Of a stretch of DNA of 49,041 nucleotides, positions 14,410 through 23,561 are shown in pieces (position 1 is the first letter of the stretch; every line of letters begins with the position of its first letter). The notes under the pieces were generated by a model. It did not search any database. It had not been told where the DNA came from and worked only from the letters and a program-made list of their open reading frames with translations. This stretch comes from Bradyrhizobium uaiense (GTDB taxonomy: Bacteria; Pseudomonadota; Alphaproteobacteria; Rhizobiales; Xanthobacteraceae), in contig NZ_VKHP01000036.1 in assembly GCF_010811875.1 (NCBI RefSeq), positions 1-49,041 on the forward strand. Reading direction: 5' to 3'. The translations under genes were made by a program, and so were the position numbers.

Positions 14410-15222
14410 ATGGAAGATCGCGTTTCGATATCGATTTCGGACGGTATCGCCGATGTCCGCCTGGTGCGGGCGGACAAGATGAACGCGCTCGATGCCGCGA
14501 TGTTCGAGGCATTGGTCGCCGCAACCGACCGGCTCTCCAAGGAAAAAGGCGTTCGCGTGGTGGTGCTGTCCGGCGAGGGCCGGGCCTTCTGCGCTGGCCT
14601 CGACATGGGCCGTTTCGCCGCCATGAAGGACGGCGGTAACGGGGTGCCGGGCGGCGAGAAGCGCGATCTCACGGTCCGCACGCACGGCAAGGCCAATTTC
14701 CCGCAGCAGGCGGTCTGGGGCTGGCGCCAGCTTCCGGTGCCCGTGATCGCCGCGGTCCACGGTGTCGCCTTCGGCGGCGGCTTCCAGCTCGCACTCGGTG
14801 CCGACATGCGCTTCCTGTCGCCGGATGCGCGGATGTCGATCATGGAGATCAAGTGGGGCCTCATCCCCGACATGGCGGGAACACCGATCCTCGCGAGCCT
14901 CGTGCGCGACGATATCCTGCGTGAGCTCACCTACACCGGCCGGATATTCTCGGCGCAGGAAGCCCAAAGCTATGGCCTCGCCACCCGCGTCTGCGACGAT
15001 CCGCGCGCCGCTGCGCTCGAAGTCGCGCGCGAGATCGCCGGCAAGAGCCCGGATGCGATCCGCGCTGCCAAGCGGATGCTGAACAACCTGTCGGTCGATC
15101 CGGCGGCCGCGCTCTTGGCGGAGTCGGTCGAGCAGCAGAAGCTGCTCGGCAGCCCGAACCAGACCGAATCCGTGCGCGCCAATCTGGAGAAGCGCGCGCC
15201 GAAGTTTGCGGATGCGGGATAG
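14410..15222 (+). CDS. Crotonase-family protein, dienoyl-CoA isomerase (ECH1)-like active site
   Basis: A 270-residue crotonase with GRAFCAGLDM and HGVAFGGGFQ as oxyanion loops. The first hydratase Glu is replaced by Gln125. Glu146 and Asp154 (MEIKWGLIPDMAG) are spaced eight residues apart, as are the two acids of mammalian delta(3,5)-delta(2,4)-dienoyl-CoA isomerase, and Asp132 lies in GADMRF. An isomerase that moves double bonds in unsaturated acyl-CoA is thus the best guess. GGAGGGAATA precedes the ATG. Its neighbour across the promoter is a DECR-like SDR, which would act next on the 2,4-dienoyl-CoA product. Usually annotated only as crotonase/enoyl-CoA hydratase. Confidence 0.88.
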   Translation: MEDRVSISISDGIADVRLVRADKMNALDAAMFEALVAATDRLSKEKGVRVVVLSGEGRAFCAGLDMGRFAAMKDGGNGVPGGEKRDLTVRTHGKANFPQQAVWGWRQLPVPVIAAVHGVAFGGGFQLALGADMRFLSPDARMSIMEIKWGLIPDMAGTPILASLVRDDILRELTYTGRIFSAQEAQSYGLATRVCDDPRAAALEVAREIAGKSPDAIRAAKRMLNNLSVDPAAALLAESVEQQKLLGSPNQTESVRANLEKRAPKFADAG

Positions 15223-15232
15223 TGGCCACAGT

Positions 15233-15314
15233 GTCATTCCGGGGCGATGCGTGGCATCGAACCCGGAATCTCGAGGTTCCGGGTCTGGTCCTTCGGACCA
15301 TCCCGGAATGACGA
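15233..15314. repeat. Dispersed palindromic repeat, GTCATTCCGGGG family
   Basis: GTCATTCCGGGGCGATGCG, AACCCGGAATCTCGAGG, CCTCGAGATT-like complement and CATCCCGGAATGACGAC at the end. The outer arms GTCATTCCGGG / CCCGGAATGAC are perfect. It starts 11 bases past the crotonase stop and ends 36 bases before the acyl-CoA synthetase start. Confidence 0.8.
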
Positions 15315-15350
15315 CTTAACTTCGAACCGGCACAAGATCGGACAACGACA

Positions 15351-16895
15351 ATGGAAACGTCCCAGCCCTTCCTCGGCATCGTCAGCGGCGGCCGCCGGCG
15401 CGATCACGCAGCGGTCGCCGAGCGCACCGAGCGCATCGCCTCCGGCCTTAACAAGCTCGGCGTCAAGCCGGGCGACAGCGTCTGCATGTTGATGCGCAAC
15501 GACATCGCCTTCATCGAGGCCGCCTACGCGGCGATGCGGCTCGGCGCCTATGGCGTGCCGATCAACTGGCACTTCAAGCCGGAGGAGATCAACTACGTGC
15601 TGACGGACTCCGGCACGCGCGTCCTGATCGGCCATGCCGACATGCTGCATCCGCTGCGCGGCGCGATCCCTGATGATGTCACCGTGCTCAGCGTGCCGAC
15701 GCCGCCGGAAATCCTCGCCAATTACAAGATCAATCCCGATCATCTCGCGACACCCGACTTCGCGATCGATTTCGAGTCCTGGCTGGCGCAGTTCCCGCGC
15801 TATGACGGCCCTGTCGTGCCGCAGCCGCAGAACATGATCTACACCTCGGGCACGACAGGCCATCCGAAGGGCGTCCGCCGCTTCGCGCCGACGCCGGAGC
15901 AGACCGCCAATGCGGAAGCGATGCGCGGGATGATCTATGGCCTGAGGCCCGGCGCGCGCGCGATCCTGCCGGGACCGCTGTACCATTCGGCGCCGAATTC
16001 GTTCGGGTTGCGCTCGGGAAGGCTCGGCGGCGTACTGGTGCTGATGCCGCGCTTCGACGCTGAAGAATTTCTGGCACTGATCGAGCGCGAGAAGATCGAC
16101 ACCATCTTCATGGTGCCGACGATGTTCATCCGCCTGATGAAGCTGCCGGAGGAGGTGCGCAGGAAATACGACATGTCGTCGCTGCGCCACATCATCCATG
16201 CCGCCGCGCCGTGTCCGGCCGACGTCAAGCGCGCGATGATCGAATGGTGGGGACCGGTGATCTATGAGTTCTATGGCTCAACCGAGTCGGGCGCGGTGAC
16301 GTTCGCGACGTCGGAGGACGCGCTGAAGAAGCCGGGTACGGTCGGCAAGATCTCGCCCGGCGCCGAGCTGCGCTTCATCGGTGACGACGGCAACGAGGTG
16401 GCGCAGGGCGAGATCGGCGAGATCTATTCGCGGATCGCGGGCAATCCCGATTTCACCTATCACAACAAGTCCGAGAAGCGCGCCGAGATCGACCGGCAGG
16501 GATTCATCACCTCGGGCGATGTCGGCTATATCGACGCGGACGGCTACGTCTTCATCTGCGACCGCAAGCGCGACATGGTGATCTCGGGTGGCGTCAACAT
16601 CTACCCGGCCGAGATCGAGGCGGTGCTGCATGCTGTTCCCGGCGTGCACGACTGCGCGGTGTTCGGCATTCCCGATGCGGAATTCGGCGAAGCGCTGATG
16701 GCGGTGGTCGAGCCGCAGCCGGGCGTGACGCTCGACATCGCCTCGGTCCGCGCCCAGCTCAAGACCGCGCTTGCCGACTACAAGGTGCCCAAGCACATCG
16801 AGATCCAGACCAACCTGCCGCGCGAGGATTCCGGGAAGATCTTCAAGCGCCGGCTGCGCGACCCGTATTGGGAGCGGGCAGGGCGGAGGATCTAG
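15351..16895 (+). CDS. AMP-forming acyl-CoA synthetase
   Basis: A 514-residue ANL enzyme. Motifs in order are [16 protein letters not shown] (phosphate loop, near residue 165), [13 protein letters not shown] (A5), [15 protein letters not shown] (A7), [18 protein letters not shown] (hinge), and the catalytic Lys in [16 protein letters not shown]. The N-terminal domain is about 20 residues shorter than in the ligase at 11609: the protein begins directly at [20 protein letters not shown], so part of the usual first helix is missing. No clear ribosome binding site precedes the ATG. It lies 128 bases behind the crotonase gene with a repeat between them. Substrate unknown; aromatic or medium-chain acids are possible. 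Confidence 0.88.
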   Translation: METSQPFLGIVSGGRRRDHAAVAERTERIASGLNKLGVKPGDSVCMLMRNDIAFIEAAYAAMRLGAYGVPINWHFKPEEINYVLTDSGTRVLIGHADMLHPLRGAIPDDVTVLSVPTPPEILANYKINPDHLATPDFAIDFESWLAQFPRYDGPVVPQPQNMIYTSGTTGHPKGVRRFAPTPEQTANAEAMRGMIYGLRPGARAILPGPLYHSAPNSFGLRSGRLGGVLVLMPRFDAEEFLALIEREKIDTIFMVPTMFIRLMKLPEEVRRKYDMSSLRHIIHAAAPCPADVKRAMIEWWGPVIYEFYGSTESGAVTFATSEDALKKPGTVGKISPGAELRFIGDDGNEVAQGEIGEIYSRIAGNPDFTYHNKSEKRAEIDRQGFITSGDVGYIDADGYVFICDRKRDMVISGGVNIYPAEIEAVLHAVPGVHDCAVFGIPDAEFGEALMAVVEPQPGVTLDIASVRAQLKTALADYKVPKHIEIQTNLPREDSGKIFKRRLRDPYWERAGRRI

Positions 16896-16912
16896 GAACC
16901 GCAAAACTCGCC

Positions 16913-17027
16913 GTCGTCCCGGCGAAGGCCCGGACCCATAGCCACAGCTGGGCGTGGTGGTGGCGGGCTGGGGCCAAAGCCTCGCGCAACTGTGTCGCCT
17001 TATGGGTCCGGCCTTCGCCGGGACGAC
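16913..17027. repeat. Dispersed palindromic repeat, GTCGTCCC...GGACCCATAGCCAC family
   Basis: GTCGTCCCGGCGAAGG pairs with CCTTCGCCGGGACGAC over 16 bases, with inner GGACCCATA / TATGGGTCC. It starts 18 bases after the synthetase stop and lies in the 230-base gap before ppc. The remaining gap (17028-17125) holds a small hairpin TGCGCT / AGCGCA at 17063-17085. Confidence 0.85.
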
Positions 17028-17125
17028 GGAGGTGGTCGTGTGCACCGCTTCCAAGTTCATCTTGCGCTGCGGCAAAAAAAGCGCACACTCGGGAGGAGCC
17101 GGGCAACCTCTGGAGTAGCCAAGCC

Positions 17126-19948
17126 ATGCCTCCCCAGACTTTGCCTCCCCAGACCATGCCCTCCGAGACCGAGATCCGTGTCAGGCGGGCCGCAGAGGCC
17201 AGCCTTCTCGAAGCGACGGCGCAGGAGGAGGATGCACGGCTCCGAAATGACATCCGGCTGCTGGGGCGCGTCCTTGGCGACACCGTGCGCGACCAGGAGG
17301 GGGCCGATGTGTTCGACCTGGTCGAGCGCATCCGCCAGACCTCGGTCCGGTTCCATCGCGACGAGGACAAGCTGGCGCGGCGGGAGCTGGAAGGCATCCT
17401 CGACGGCATGTCGATCGCCGAGACGCTGCGCATCGTCCGCGCCTTCAGCTATTTCTCCCACCTCGCCAACATCGCCGAGGACCAGAACAACATCCGCCAG
17501 ATGCGCAGCCGCGGCCCGAGCGGGGCGCCGCGGCCGAGCACGCTGGAGCAGACGCTGGTGCACGCCCGGCAGGCCGGCATCAGCCCGGTCGATCTGCGCA
17601 GCTTCTTCAAAAGCGCGCTCGTCAGCCCGGTATTGACCGCGCATCCGACCGAGGTCCGCCGCAAGAGCACGATGGACCGCGAGATGGAGATCGCGCACCT
17701 GCTCGATCGCCGTGAGCGGTTGCAGATGACGCCGGAGGAGAGCGAGGCCAGCGACGAGCAGCTCCGCCGTGCCGTCGTGACGCTGTGGCAGACCAATCTG
17801 CTGCGCCGGACCAAGCTGACCGTTCTCGACGAGGTCGCCAACGGCCTGTCGTTCTACGACTACACCTTCCTGCAGGAAGTGCCGCGGTTGCATTGCGCGC
17901 TGGAGGACCGCCTGAACAAGGAGGGGGGTGAGGGCGGCGATCTCGCCTCGTTCCTCAGGATGGGAAGCTGGATCGGTGGCGACCGCGACGGCAATCCCTT
18001 CGTCACGGCAGAGGTGATGCGCGGCACGCTGCGACTGCAGTCAAGCCGGGTGCTCAGCTTCTATCTCGAAGAGCTGCACGCGCTCGGTGCCGAGCTGTCG
18101 CTCGCGACGCACCTCGCCGACGTCTCGGATGAGCTGCGGATCCTTGCCGAGCGTTCGCCCGACACCTCGCCGCATCGCAGCGGCGAGCCTTATCGTCTCG
18201 CCGTGTCCGGCATCTATGCGCGGCTTGCCGCCACCGCCATGCGGCTCGAGGTCGAGACCACGCGACCGCCGGTCGGCAAGGCCGAGCCCTATGCGAGCGT
18301 GAAAGAATTCCAGGCCGATCTCGACGTGCTCAATCGCTCGCTGATCGCGAACAATTCCGGCGTGATCGCGCGCGGCCGGCTGCGACAGCTGCGGCGGGCG
18401 GTGGATTGCTTCGGCTTCCATCTGGCGCGGCTCGATGTCCGGCAGAACTCGGCGGTGCATGAGCGCACCATCGCCGAGCTGCTCGACACCGCCAATCCCG
18501 GCATGTCCTATCTGGCCCTCGGCGAGGACGCGCGCGTCAGCCTGCTGCTTGGCGAGCTGCGCAACGCGCGGCCGCTGGCTTCGCCGTTCGTCAAATATTC
18601 CGAGGAGACGCAGAGCGAGCTTGCGGTGTTCCGCGCGGCGGCCGAAGCGCACGCCAGGTTCGGTCCCGAGGTGATCTCCCAATGCATCATCTCGATGTGC
18701 CAGGGCATGTCCGACATGCTCGAGGTCGCAGTGCTGCTGAAGGAGGTCGGCCTCGTCAATCCGTCCGGCCGCAGCGCCGTCAACATCGTGCCGCTGTTCG
18801 AGACCATCGAGGATCTGCAGGCCTCCAGCGGCATCATGGACCGCATGCTGGTGCTGCACGACTATCGCAAGCTGGTCGACAGCCTCGGCAGCGTGCAGGA
18901 GGTGATGCTCGGCTATTCCGACAGCAACAAGGATGGCGGCTTCGTCACCTCGGGCTGGGAGCTCTACAAAGCCGAGATCGGCCTCGTCGAGGTTTTCGAG
19001 CGCCATGGCGTGCGGCTGCGCCTGTTCCACGGCCGCGGCGGCTCGGTCGGCCGCGGCGGCGGCCCGAGCTATGACGCGATCATCGCGCAGCCCGGCGGCG
19101 CGGTGAATGGCCAGATCCGGATCACCGAGCAGGGCGAGATCATCTCCTCGAAATATTCCAATGCCGAGGTCGGCCGCAGCAATCTGGAGATCCTCGCCGC
19201 TGCGACGCTGGAAACCAGTCTGTTGCAGCCGCGACGGAGCGCACCGCGCCCCGAATATCTCAAAGCGATGGAGGAAATTTCCGCGCTCGCGTTCAAGGCC
19301 TATCGCGGGCTCGTCTACGAGACACCGGGTTTCGCCGACTATTTCTGGGGTTCGACGGTCATCAACGAGATCGCGACGCTGAACATCGGCAGCCGTCCGG
19401 CCTCGCGCAAGAAGACCCGCGAGATCGAGGACCTTCGCGCCATTCCCTGGGTGTTCTCCTGGGCGCAATGCCGGCTGATGCTGCCGGGCTGGTATGGCTT
19501 CGGCGCGGCGGTCGAGACCTGGATCGCCGAGCATCCGGAGCAGGGCATGCCGTTCCTGCAGGAGCTCTACCGGGAATGGCCGTTCTTCCGCACGCTGCTC
19601 TCCAACATGGACATGGTGCTGGCAAAGAGCTCGATCGCGATCGCATCACGCTATGCCGAGCTGGTGCCCGACGTCGCGCTGCGCGAAAAGATCTTCGGCC
19701 AAATCCGCCGCGAATGGCATCTCTCGATCGAGACGCTGCTCGACATCATGGGCCACGACCGGCTGCTGCAAGGCAACCCGCTGCTGGACCGCGGCATCCG
19801 CAACCGCTTTCCCTATCTCGATCCGCTCAATCACGTTCAGGTGGAGTTGCTCAAGGAGCATCGTGCGCAGAACCCGGACGAGCAGGTGCTGCGCGGAATT
19901 CAGATCACGATCAACGGGATTTCCGCTGGGCTGCGGAACAGCGGGTAA
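17126..19948 (+). CDS. ppc: Phosphoenolpyruvate carboxylase
   Basis: Makes oxaloacetate from PEP and bicarbonate, an anaplerotic reaction in the cytosol. The 940-residue protein has every family hallmark: [11 protein letters not shown] with catalytic His173, [54 protein letters not shown] with the substrate loop, and [17 protein letters not shown]. The C terminus ends [11 protein letters not shown], as in bacterial enzymes. Length is normal for the family. The ATG at 17126 has TGGAG about 10 bases upstream; an ATG ten codons later is possible, and an upstream extension to 16868 would read through the repeat element and is rejected. It is a single-gene unit that converges on the SMP-30 gene. 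Confidence 0.97.
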   Translation: MPPQTLPPQTMPSETEIRVRRAAEASLLEATAQEEDARLRNDIRLLGRVLGDTVRDQEGADVFDLVERIRQTSVRFHRDEDKLARRELEGILDGMSIAETLRIVRAFSYFSHLANIAEDQNNIRQMRSRGPSGAPRPSTLEQTLVHARQAGISPVDLRSFFKSALVSPVLTAHPTEVRRKSTMDREMEIAHLLDRRERLQMTPEESEASDEQLRRAVVTLWQTNLLRRTKLTVLDEVANGLSFYDYTFLQEVPRLHCALEDRLNKEGGEGGDLASFLRMGSWIGGDRDGNPFVTAEVMRGTLRLQSSRVLSFYLEELHALGAELSLATHLADVSDELRILAERSPDTSPHRSGEPYRLAVSGIYARLAATAMRLEVETTRPPVGKAEPYASVKEFQADLDVLNRSLIANNSGVIARGRLRQLRRAVDCFGFHLARLDVRQNSAVHERTIAELLDTANPGMSYLALGEDARVSLLLGELRNARPLASPFVKYSEETQSELAVFRAAAEAHARFGPEVISQCIISMCQGMSDMLEVAVLLKEVGLVNPSGRSAVNIVPLFETIEDLQASSGIMDRMLVLHDYRKLVDSLGSVQEVMLGYSDSNKDGGFVTSGWELYKAEIGLVEVFERHGVRLRLFHGRGGSVGRGGGPSYDAIIAQPGGAVNGQIRITEQGEIISSKYSNAEVGRSNLEILAAATLETSLLQPRRSAPRPEYLKAMEEISALAFKAYRGLVYETPGFADYFWGSTVINEIATLNIGSRPASRKKTREIEDLRAIPWVFSWAQCRLMLPGWYGFGAAVETWIAEHPEQGMPFLQELYREWPFFRTLLSNMDMVLAKSSIAIASRYAELVPDVALREKIFGQIRREWHLSIETLLDIMGHDRLLQGNPLLDRGIRNRFPYLDPLNHVQVELLKEHRAQNPDEQVLRGIQITINGISAGLRNSG

Positions 19949-19967
19949 GGCCGTGATGCCTGCGCCT

Positions 19968-20048
19968 TCATTGCGAGCGCAGCGAAGCAATCCATTGGGC
20001 CGCAAGGGTGAGATGGATTGCTTCGTCGCCTCGCTCCTCGCAATGACG
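19968..20048. repeat. Dispersed palindromic repeat, TCATTGCGAGCGCAGCGAAGCAATCCA family
   Basis: TCATTGCGAGCG and CGCTCCTCGCAATGACG pair, with inner GAAGCAATCCAT and ATGGATTGCTTC as perfect 12-base arms. It sits between the convergent ppc (20 bases) and SMP-30 (17 bases) stops. Confidence 0.85.
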
Positions 20049-20064
20049 ACGGAAGGCAGATTGA

Positions 20065-21177
20065 TCAGCAGTTGTGCGCGCCCCGCGTCTCGACATAGAC
20101 CGCATAGAGCGACTGGCTCGCGGTCATGAACAGGCGGTTGCGCTTCTTGCCGCCGAAGGTGAGGTTGGCGCAGGTTTCCGGCAGCAGAATCTGGCCGATC
20201 CGCTGGCCGTCGGGCGCGAACACCTGCACGCCGTCATAGCCTGGTCCGACCCAGCCGGCGCCGACCCAGATATTGCCGTCGATGTCGACGCGCATGCCGT
20301 CCGGGAAGCCCGACTTGCCGTCCAGCGTCATGTCGATCAGCGTGCGTGGGTTGGATAATTTGTCGCCGTTGAGGTCGTACTGCCAGACGATGTTCTTCGC
20401 GTTCGGATAGTGCGTGATGCCGGTGTCGCAGACATAGACCTTCTTGTAGTCGTGGCTGAAGGCGATGCCGTTCGGCTTGAACGGCTCGTCGCAGACCTTG
20501 GTGATCTGTCCGGTCGTGGCGTCGATGCGGTACACGGCTTCCTTCTGGTAAGGCTGGTTCGAGCCGGTGTTGGCGCGCTGGCCCTCATAGATCGAGACCG
20601 CGCCGTAGCCGGGATCGGTGAACCAGATCGACTTGTCGTTCGGATGCACGACCATGTCGTTCGGGCCGTTGAGCTGCTTGCCGTTGGCCTGCTCCGCCAA
20701 TGACGTCACGGTTCCGTCGTGCTCGTAGCGCACCAGCCGCGTGCGTTCGGCGGTGATCTGGCGGCCCTCGAAATCGAAGGTCGAGCCGTTGGCCTCGTTC
20801 GACGGCTTGTGGAACTGCTCGGAGATGTGGCCGTCATCGTCAAGATAGCGCAACTGCCGATTGGCCGGAATGTCGCTCCACACCAGATACTGGCCCTGTG
20901 CATTCCAGGCCGGGCCTTCCGCCCACAGGCAGCCGGTGTAGAGCCGCTTGATCGCGGTGTTGCCGACCTTGGCCTTGAAGCGCTTGTCGTCGATCACGAC
21001 GATATCCGGATCGGGATAGCGCTGCGGTTCCGCATTGGGACCGAAGTCGCGTGCCGCAGCATCGGACGTGGCCATCGCGGTTGCAGCAAGCGCGGTTGCG
21101 CCGCGCAAAATCGTTCGACGGTCGAACGCCTTCGTTCCGTCGCTCTCGTGTTTCGCTGTGTTGCTTGGATCTGTCAC
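20065..21177 (-). CDS. SMP-30/gluconolactonase/LRE-family protein with Tat signal
   Basis: A six-bladed beta-propeller hydrolase of 370 residues. The N terminus carries a twin-arginine signal, DRRTILRG at residues 19-26, followed by the hydrophobic ATALAATAMA and an Ala-rich cleavage region, so the protein is exported folded to the periplasm. Propeller metal residues are suggested by CLWAEGPAWN (Glu), NGPNDMVVHPND (Asn, Asp), FKPNGIAFSHD (Asn) and FPDGMRVDIDGNIWVG (Asp). The family includes gluconolactonases that open aldonolactones. GTG at 21177 has GGGAGGA 6 bases upstream; a longer reading from 21267 lacks this. Stands alone, converging on ppc. Substrate unknown. Confidence 0.9.
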   Translation of the reverse strand: MTDPSNTAKHESDGTKAFDRRTILRGATALAATAMATSDAAARDFGPNAEPQRYPDPDIVVIDDKRFKAKVGNTAIKRLYTGCLWAEGPAWNAQGQYLVWSDIPANRQLRYLDDDGHISEQFHKPSNEANGSTFDFEGRQITAERTRLVRYEHDGTVTSLAEQANGKQLNGPNDMVVHPNDKSIWFTDPGYGAVSIYEGQRANTGSNQPYQKEAVYRIDATTGQITKVCDEPFKPNGIAFSHDYKKVYVCDTGITHYPNAKNIVWQYDLNGDKLSNPRTLIDMTLDGKSGFPDGMRVDIDGNIWVGAGWVGPGYDGVQVFAPDGQRIGQILLPETCANLTFGGKKRNRLFMTASQSLYAVYVETRGAHNC

Positions 21178-21274
21178 GAAAGTCCTCCCAGTCTTTTTGT
21201 TATCGGGAGGAGGATCATACCCCCGCAATTCTGGCACAATGCGGGCACGCCATGAAGAAACAACCAAAGAGTGT

Positions 21275-21307
21275 GTCGCCCCCGCTGTTTCGCGGAGGCG
21301 ACTTTTT
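21275..21307 (+). terminator. Orphan intrinsic terminator on the plus strand
   Basis: GTCGCCCCCGC, loop TGTTTC, GCGGAGGCGAC and then TTTTT (21303-21307) form a textbook hairpin plus T-run in the plus direction. No plus-strand gene ends here: both flanking genes are on the minus strand (SMP-30 start at 21177, SDR stop at 21329). It may end a small RNA or antisense transcript; read on the minus strand it is only a 3' hairpin for the SDR gene. Confidence 0.55.
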
Positions 21308-21328
21308 CATAAAACTGTCAGATCGAAC

Positions 21329-22243
21329 TCAGATCGGATCCCAGGTGAAGACGTCCGCCGAGCGGTCGAGCTTGGCGAACGATCCCTTCAGTGCCGGCAT
21401 GCCGTGTTCGGCAATGGTCTCCGGCGTCCAGCCTTCGCCGCGATGCACCGAGCGCACCGGACGATGCTGGCCGAACAGGAAGATCTCGTTCATGCGAACG
21501 CCGAAGATCTGCCCGGTGACGTCCTTTGCGGCGTCCGAGAGCAGATAGGCGCAGACCGGCGCGATCTTCTCCGGGCCCATCTGCTTGATCTTCTCGACGC
21601 GCGCCTTTTCGGCATCGGTCTCGGTCGGGATGGTGCCGATCATGCGGGTCCAGGCGAACGGCGACACGCAGTTCGACCGCACGTTGAAGCGGCCCATGTC
21701 GAGCGCGATCGACTTCGACAGGCCCACGATGCCGAGCTTGGCGGCGGCGTAGTTGGCCTGGCCGTAATTGCCGATCAGGCCGGAGGTCGAGGTGAAGTGC
21801 ACGAAGGAGCCCGACTCCTGCTCGCGGTAAATGCGCGCGGCAGCGTGGCTGACATAGAACGAGCCCATCAGATGCACCTTGATCACGGCCTCGAAGGCCT
21901 CAACGCTCATCTTGTGGAAGATCATGTCGCGCAGGATGCCGGCATTGTTGACGACGCCGTCGAGCCGGCCGAAGTGATCGGTCGCGGTCTTCACGATCTT
22001 GCTGGCCGGGATGGCCTCTGCGACCGACTCGAAATTGGCGACCGCAGTGCCGCCGCGCTTCTTGATCTCCTCGACCACCTCCTCGGCGGGCGCCGCGCTC
22101 GAGCCGCCGCCGTCGGCCGCGCCGCCGGGATCGTTGACCACGACCTTGGCGCCTTCCGCCGCGCAGAGCAGCGCGATCTCGCGGCCGATGCCGCGGCCCG
22201 CGCCGGTGACGATGATGACCTTGTCTTGCAGTGATTTTGCCAT
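21329..22243 (-). CDS. SDR-family 3-hydroxyacyl-CoA dehydrogenase-like protein
   Basis: A 304-residue SDR resembling the dehydrogenase unit of multifunctional enzyme type 2. The cofactor loop is VTGAGRGIGREIA, followed by VVVNDPGGAADGGG (the Asp after the second strand suggests NAD), NNAGILRDMIFHKM, and the catalytic Tyr-Lys in ANYAAAKLGIVGL. After the Rossmann core comes an extra C-terminal segment (residues about 245-304, with FGVRMNEIFLFGQHRPVRS) that is normal in this subgroup. AAGGAGAA precedes the ATG at 22243. It is the last gene of a DUF35-thiolase-SDR set, separated from the thiolase by a repeat element. Likely acts in beta-oxidation of an unusual acyl or sterol-like CoA. Confidence 0.88.
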   Translation of the reverse strand: MAKSLQDKVIIVTGAGRGIGREIALLCAAEGAKVVVNDPGGAADGGGSSAAPAEEVVEEIKKRGGTAVANFESVAEAIPASKIVKTATDHFGRLDGVVNNAGILRDMIFHKMSVEAFEAVIKVHLMGSFYVSHAAARIYREQESGSFVHFTSTSGLIGNYGQANYAAAKLGIVGLSKSIALDMGRFNVRSNCVSPFAWTRMIGTIPTETDAEKARVEKIKQMGPEKIAPVCAYLLSDAAKDVTGQIFGVRMNEIFLFGQHRPVRSVHRGEGWTPETIAEHGMPALKGSFAKLDRSADVFTWDPI

Positions 22244-22269
22244 GTGGGTTCTCCTTGTGTCTTGCTTAC

Positions 22270-22410
22270 CTCGCCCCGCCTGCGGGGAGAGGTCGGATCG
22301 CATCGCAGATGCGATCCGGGTGAGGGGGACTCTCCGCGAGTCTGAGTGTGTGGAAGCAGCCCCTCACCCCAACCCTCTCCCCGTAAGAACGGGGAGAGGG
22401 GGAGGCGAGC
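22270..22410. repeat. Dispersed palindromic repeat, CCCCTCACCC...CCCTCTCCCCG family
   Basis: CTCGCCCCGCCTGCGGGGAG, GGTCGGATCGCATC paired with GATGCGATCCGGG, then CCCCTCACCCCAACCCTCTC and ACGGGGAGAGGGGGAGGCGAG. It starts 8 bases past the thiolase stop (minus strand) inside what looks like one operon. Relatives: 3148 and 43446. Confidence 0.8.
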
Positions 22411-22417
22411 AGCTCGC

Positions 22418-23557
22418 TCACTTCTCGTTCGTAAAGATGATCGTGCCTGACGCGGCGAACATGCCGCCGACGCCGTGGCAGACCGAGATCTTGGCGTTCG
22501 GCACCTGCGCCGGCGCGATGCCGCGCATCTGCCGCACGCTCTCCTGCAGCGCGTACATGCCGTACATGCCGGAGTGCATGTAGCTCAGGCCGCCGCCGTT
22601 GGTGTTGAGCGGCAGCTTGCCGCCTGGGCGGGTGTTGCCGTCGGCAATGAACTTGCCGGTTTCCTCGTGGGGCATGAAGCCGAGGTCGCCGAGGCCGTAG
22701 AGTGGCAGATGCGCGAAGGCGTCGTAGATCATCAGATGATCGACGTCCTTGTGGGTGATGCCGGCTTCCTTGAACGCCAGGGGACCTGCCACCTTGAAGG
22801 CGCGCGATGAATCGAACGTCTTCATCTGGCTGACCATCGGCGTTTCCACGCTCTCGCCGGTGCCGAGGATGTACACCGGCTTGTTCGGGAAGTCCTTGGC
22901 GCGGTCGGCCGAGGTGAGGATCAGCGCGCCGCCGCCGTCGGTGACGAGGCAGCATTGCAGCAACCGGAACGGATAGGCGATCATCCGCGAGTTCAGGACG
23001 TCGGCGACCGTGATCGGGTCCTTCATGGTCGCGCGTGGGTTCTTCGCCGCCCATTCGCGCTGCACGACGGCGACCATCGCAAGCTGTTCATGCGTGATGC
23101 CGTGGGTCTTCATGAAACGCAGCACGGGAATCGGGAACATGCTCGGCGGTCCGTAGACGCCGAACGGCGCTTCGAACTGGCCGTTGAGGCTGTCGGGTGC
23201 GGTGAAGCGCGGCTGCTTGCCGATCATCGACTTGCCGCTCTCGGCATGGGTGATCAGCACGGTCTTGCAGAGTCCGGCCTCGATCGCGGCGGCGGCGTGC
23301 CGGACGTGCAGCATGAACGAGCAGCCGCCGACCGAGGTGCCGTCGACCCAGGTCGGCGTGATGCCGAGATAGTGTGCCATCTGCTGCGGGGTCTCGACCG
23401 CGGTGGCGAAGCCGTCGATGTCGGACAGCTTCAGGCCGGCATCCGCGATCGCATTCAGCGCCGCGTCCGCGTGCAGCTGGATCTGCGACATATTCGGGAT
23501 GACCCCGAGTTCGGTGGTTTCGGCCGCACCGACGACGGCAACCTGGTTCCTGCGCAT
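22418..23557 (-). CDS. Thiolase-family protein (lipid-transfer/SCP2-type, Ltp2-like)
   Basis: A 379-residue thiolase-fold protein. The N-terminal half has GTSVGGCSFMLHV with Cys79 at the nucleophile position, and the C-terminal half has TNGGGLSYMHSGMYGMYAL with a conserved His and CHGVGGMFAASGTIIF. The SCP2-type group includes true thiolases and, when paired with a DUF35 protein, retro-aldolases such as steroid side-chain Ltp2. A DUF35 gene ends 4 bases before this start, so a two-protein complex is likely. No signal or membrane segment is seen. The ATG at 23557 lies directly behind the DUF35 stop, with AAGGGG as ribosome binding site. Confidence 0.9.
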   Translation of the reverse strand: MRRNQVAVVGAAETTELGVIPNMSQIQLHADAALNAIADAGLKLSDIDGFATAVETPQQMAHYLGITPTWVDGTSVGGCSFMLHVRHAAAAIEAGLCKTVLITHAESGKSMIGKQPRFTAPDSLNGQFEAPFGVYGPPSMFPIPVLRFMKTHGITHEQLAMVAVVQREWAAKNPRATMKDPITVADVLNSRMIAYPFRLLQCCLVTDGGGALILTSADRAKDFPNKPVYILGTGESVETPMVSQMKTFDSSRAFKVAGPLAFKEAGITHKDVDHLMIYDAFAHLPLYGLGDLGFMPHEETGKFIADGNTRPGGKLPLNTNGGGLSYMHSGMYGMYALQESVRQMRGIAPAQVPNAKISVCHGVGGMFAASGTIIFTNEK

Positions 23558-23561
23558 CGCC

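Noticed and set aside
11870..14410. An 846-codon open frame on the plus strand opposite the acyl-CoA ligase and SDR genes
   Set aside because: It is the mirror of two well-recognised genes, runs across the repeat at 13284, and its translation is rich in Arg, His, Ala and Asp without any domain; typical of high-GC antisense frames.
17063..17085. Hairpin with A-run before ppc as a minus-strand terminator
   Set aside because: The arms are only six bases, the T-run on the minus strand lies inside the loop and not after the stem, and no minus-strand gene ends there.
16868..17125. N-terminal extension of ppc by 86 codons
   Set aside because: The added residues are encoded by the palindromic repeat at 16913-17027 and match no PEPC.
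18041..19534. A 497-codon minus-strand frame opposite ppc
   Set aside because: Antisense of a gene with all PEPC motifs; composition typical of a shadow frame.
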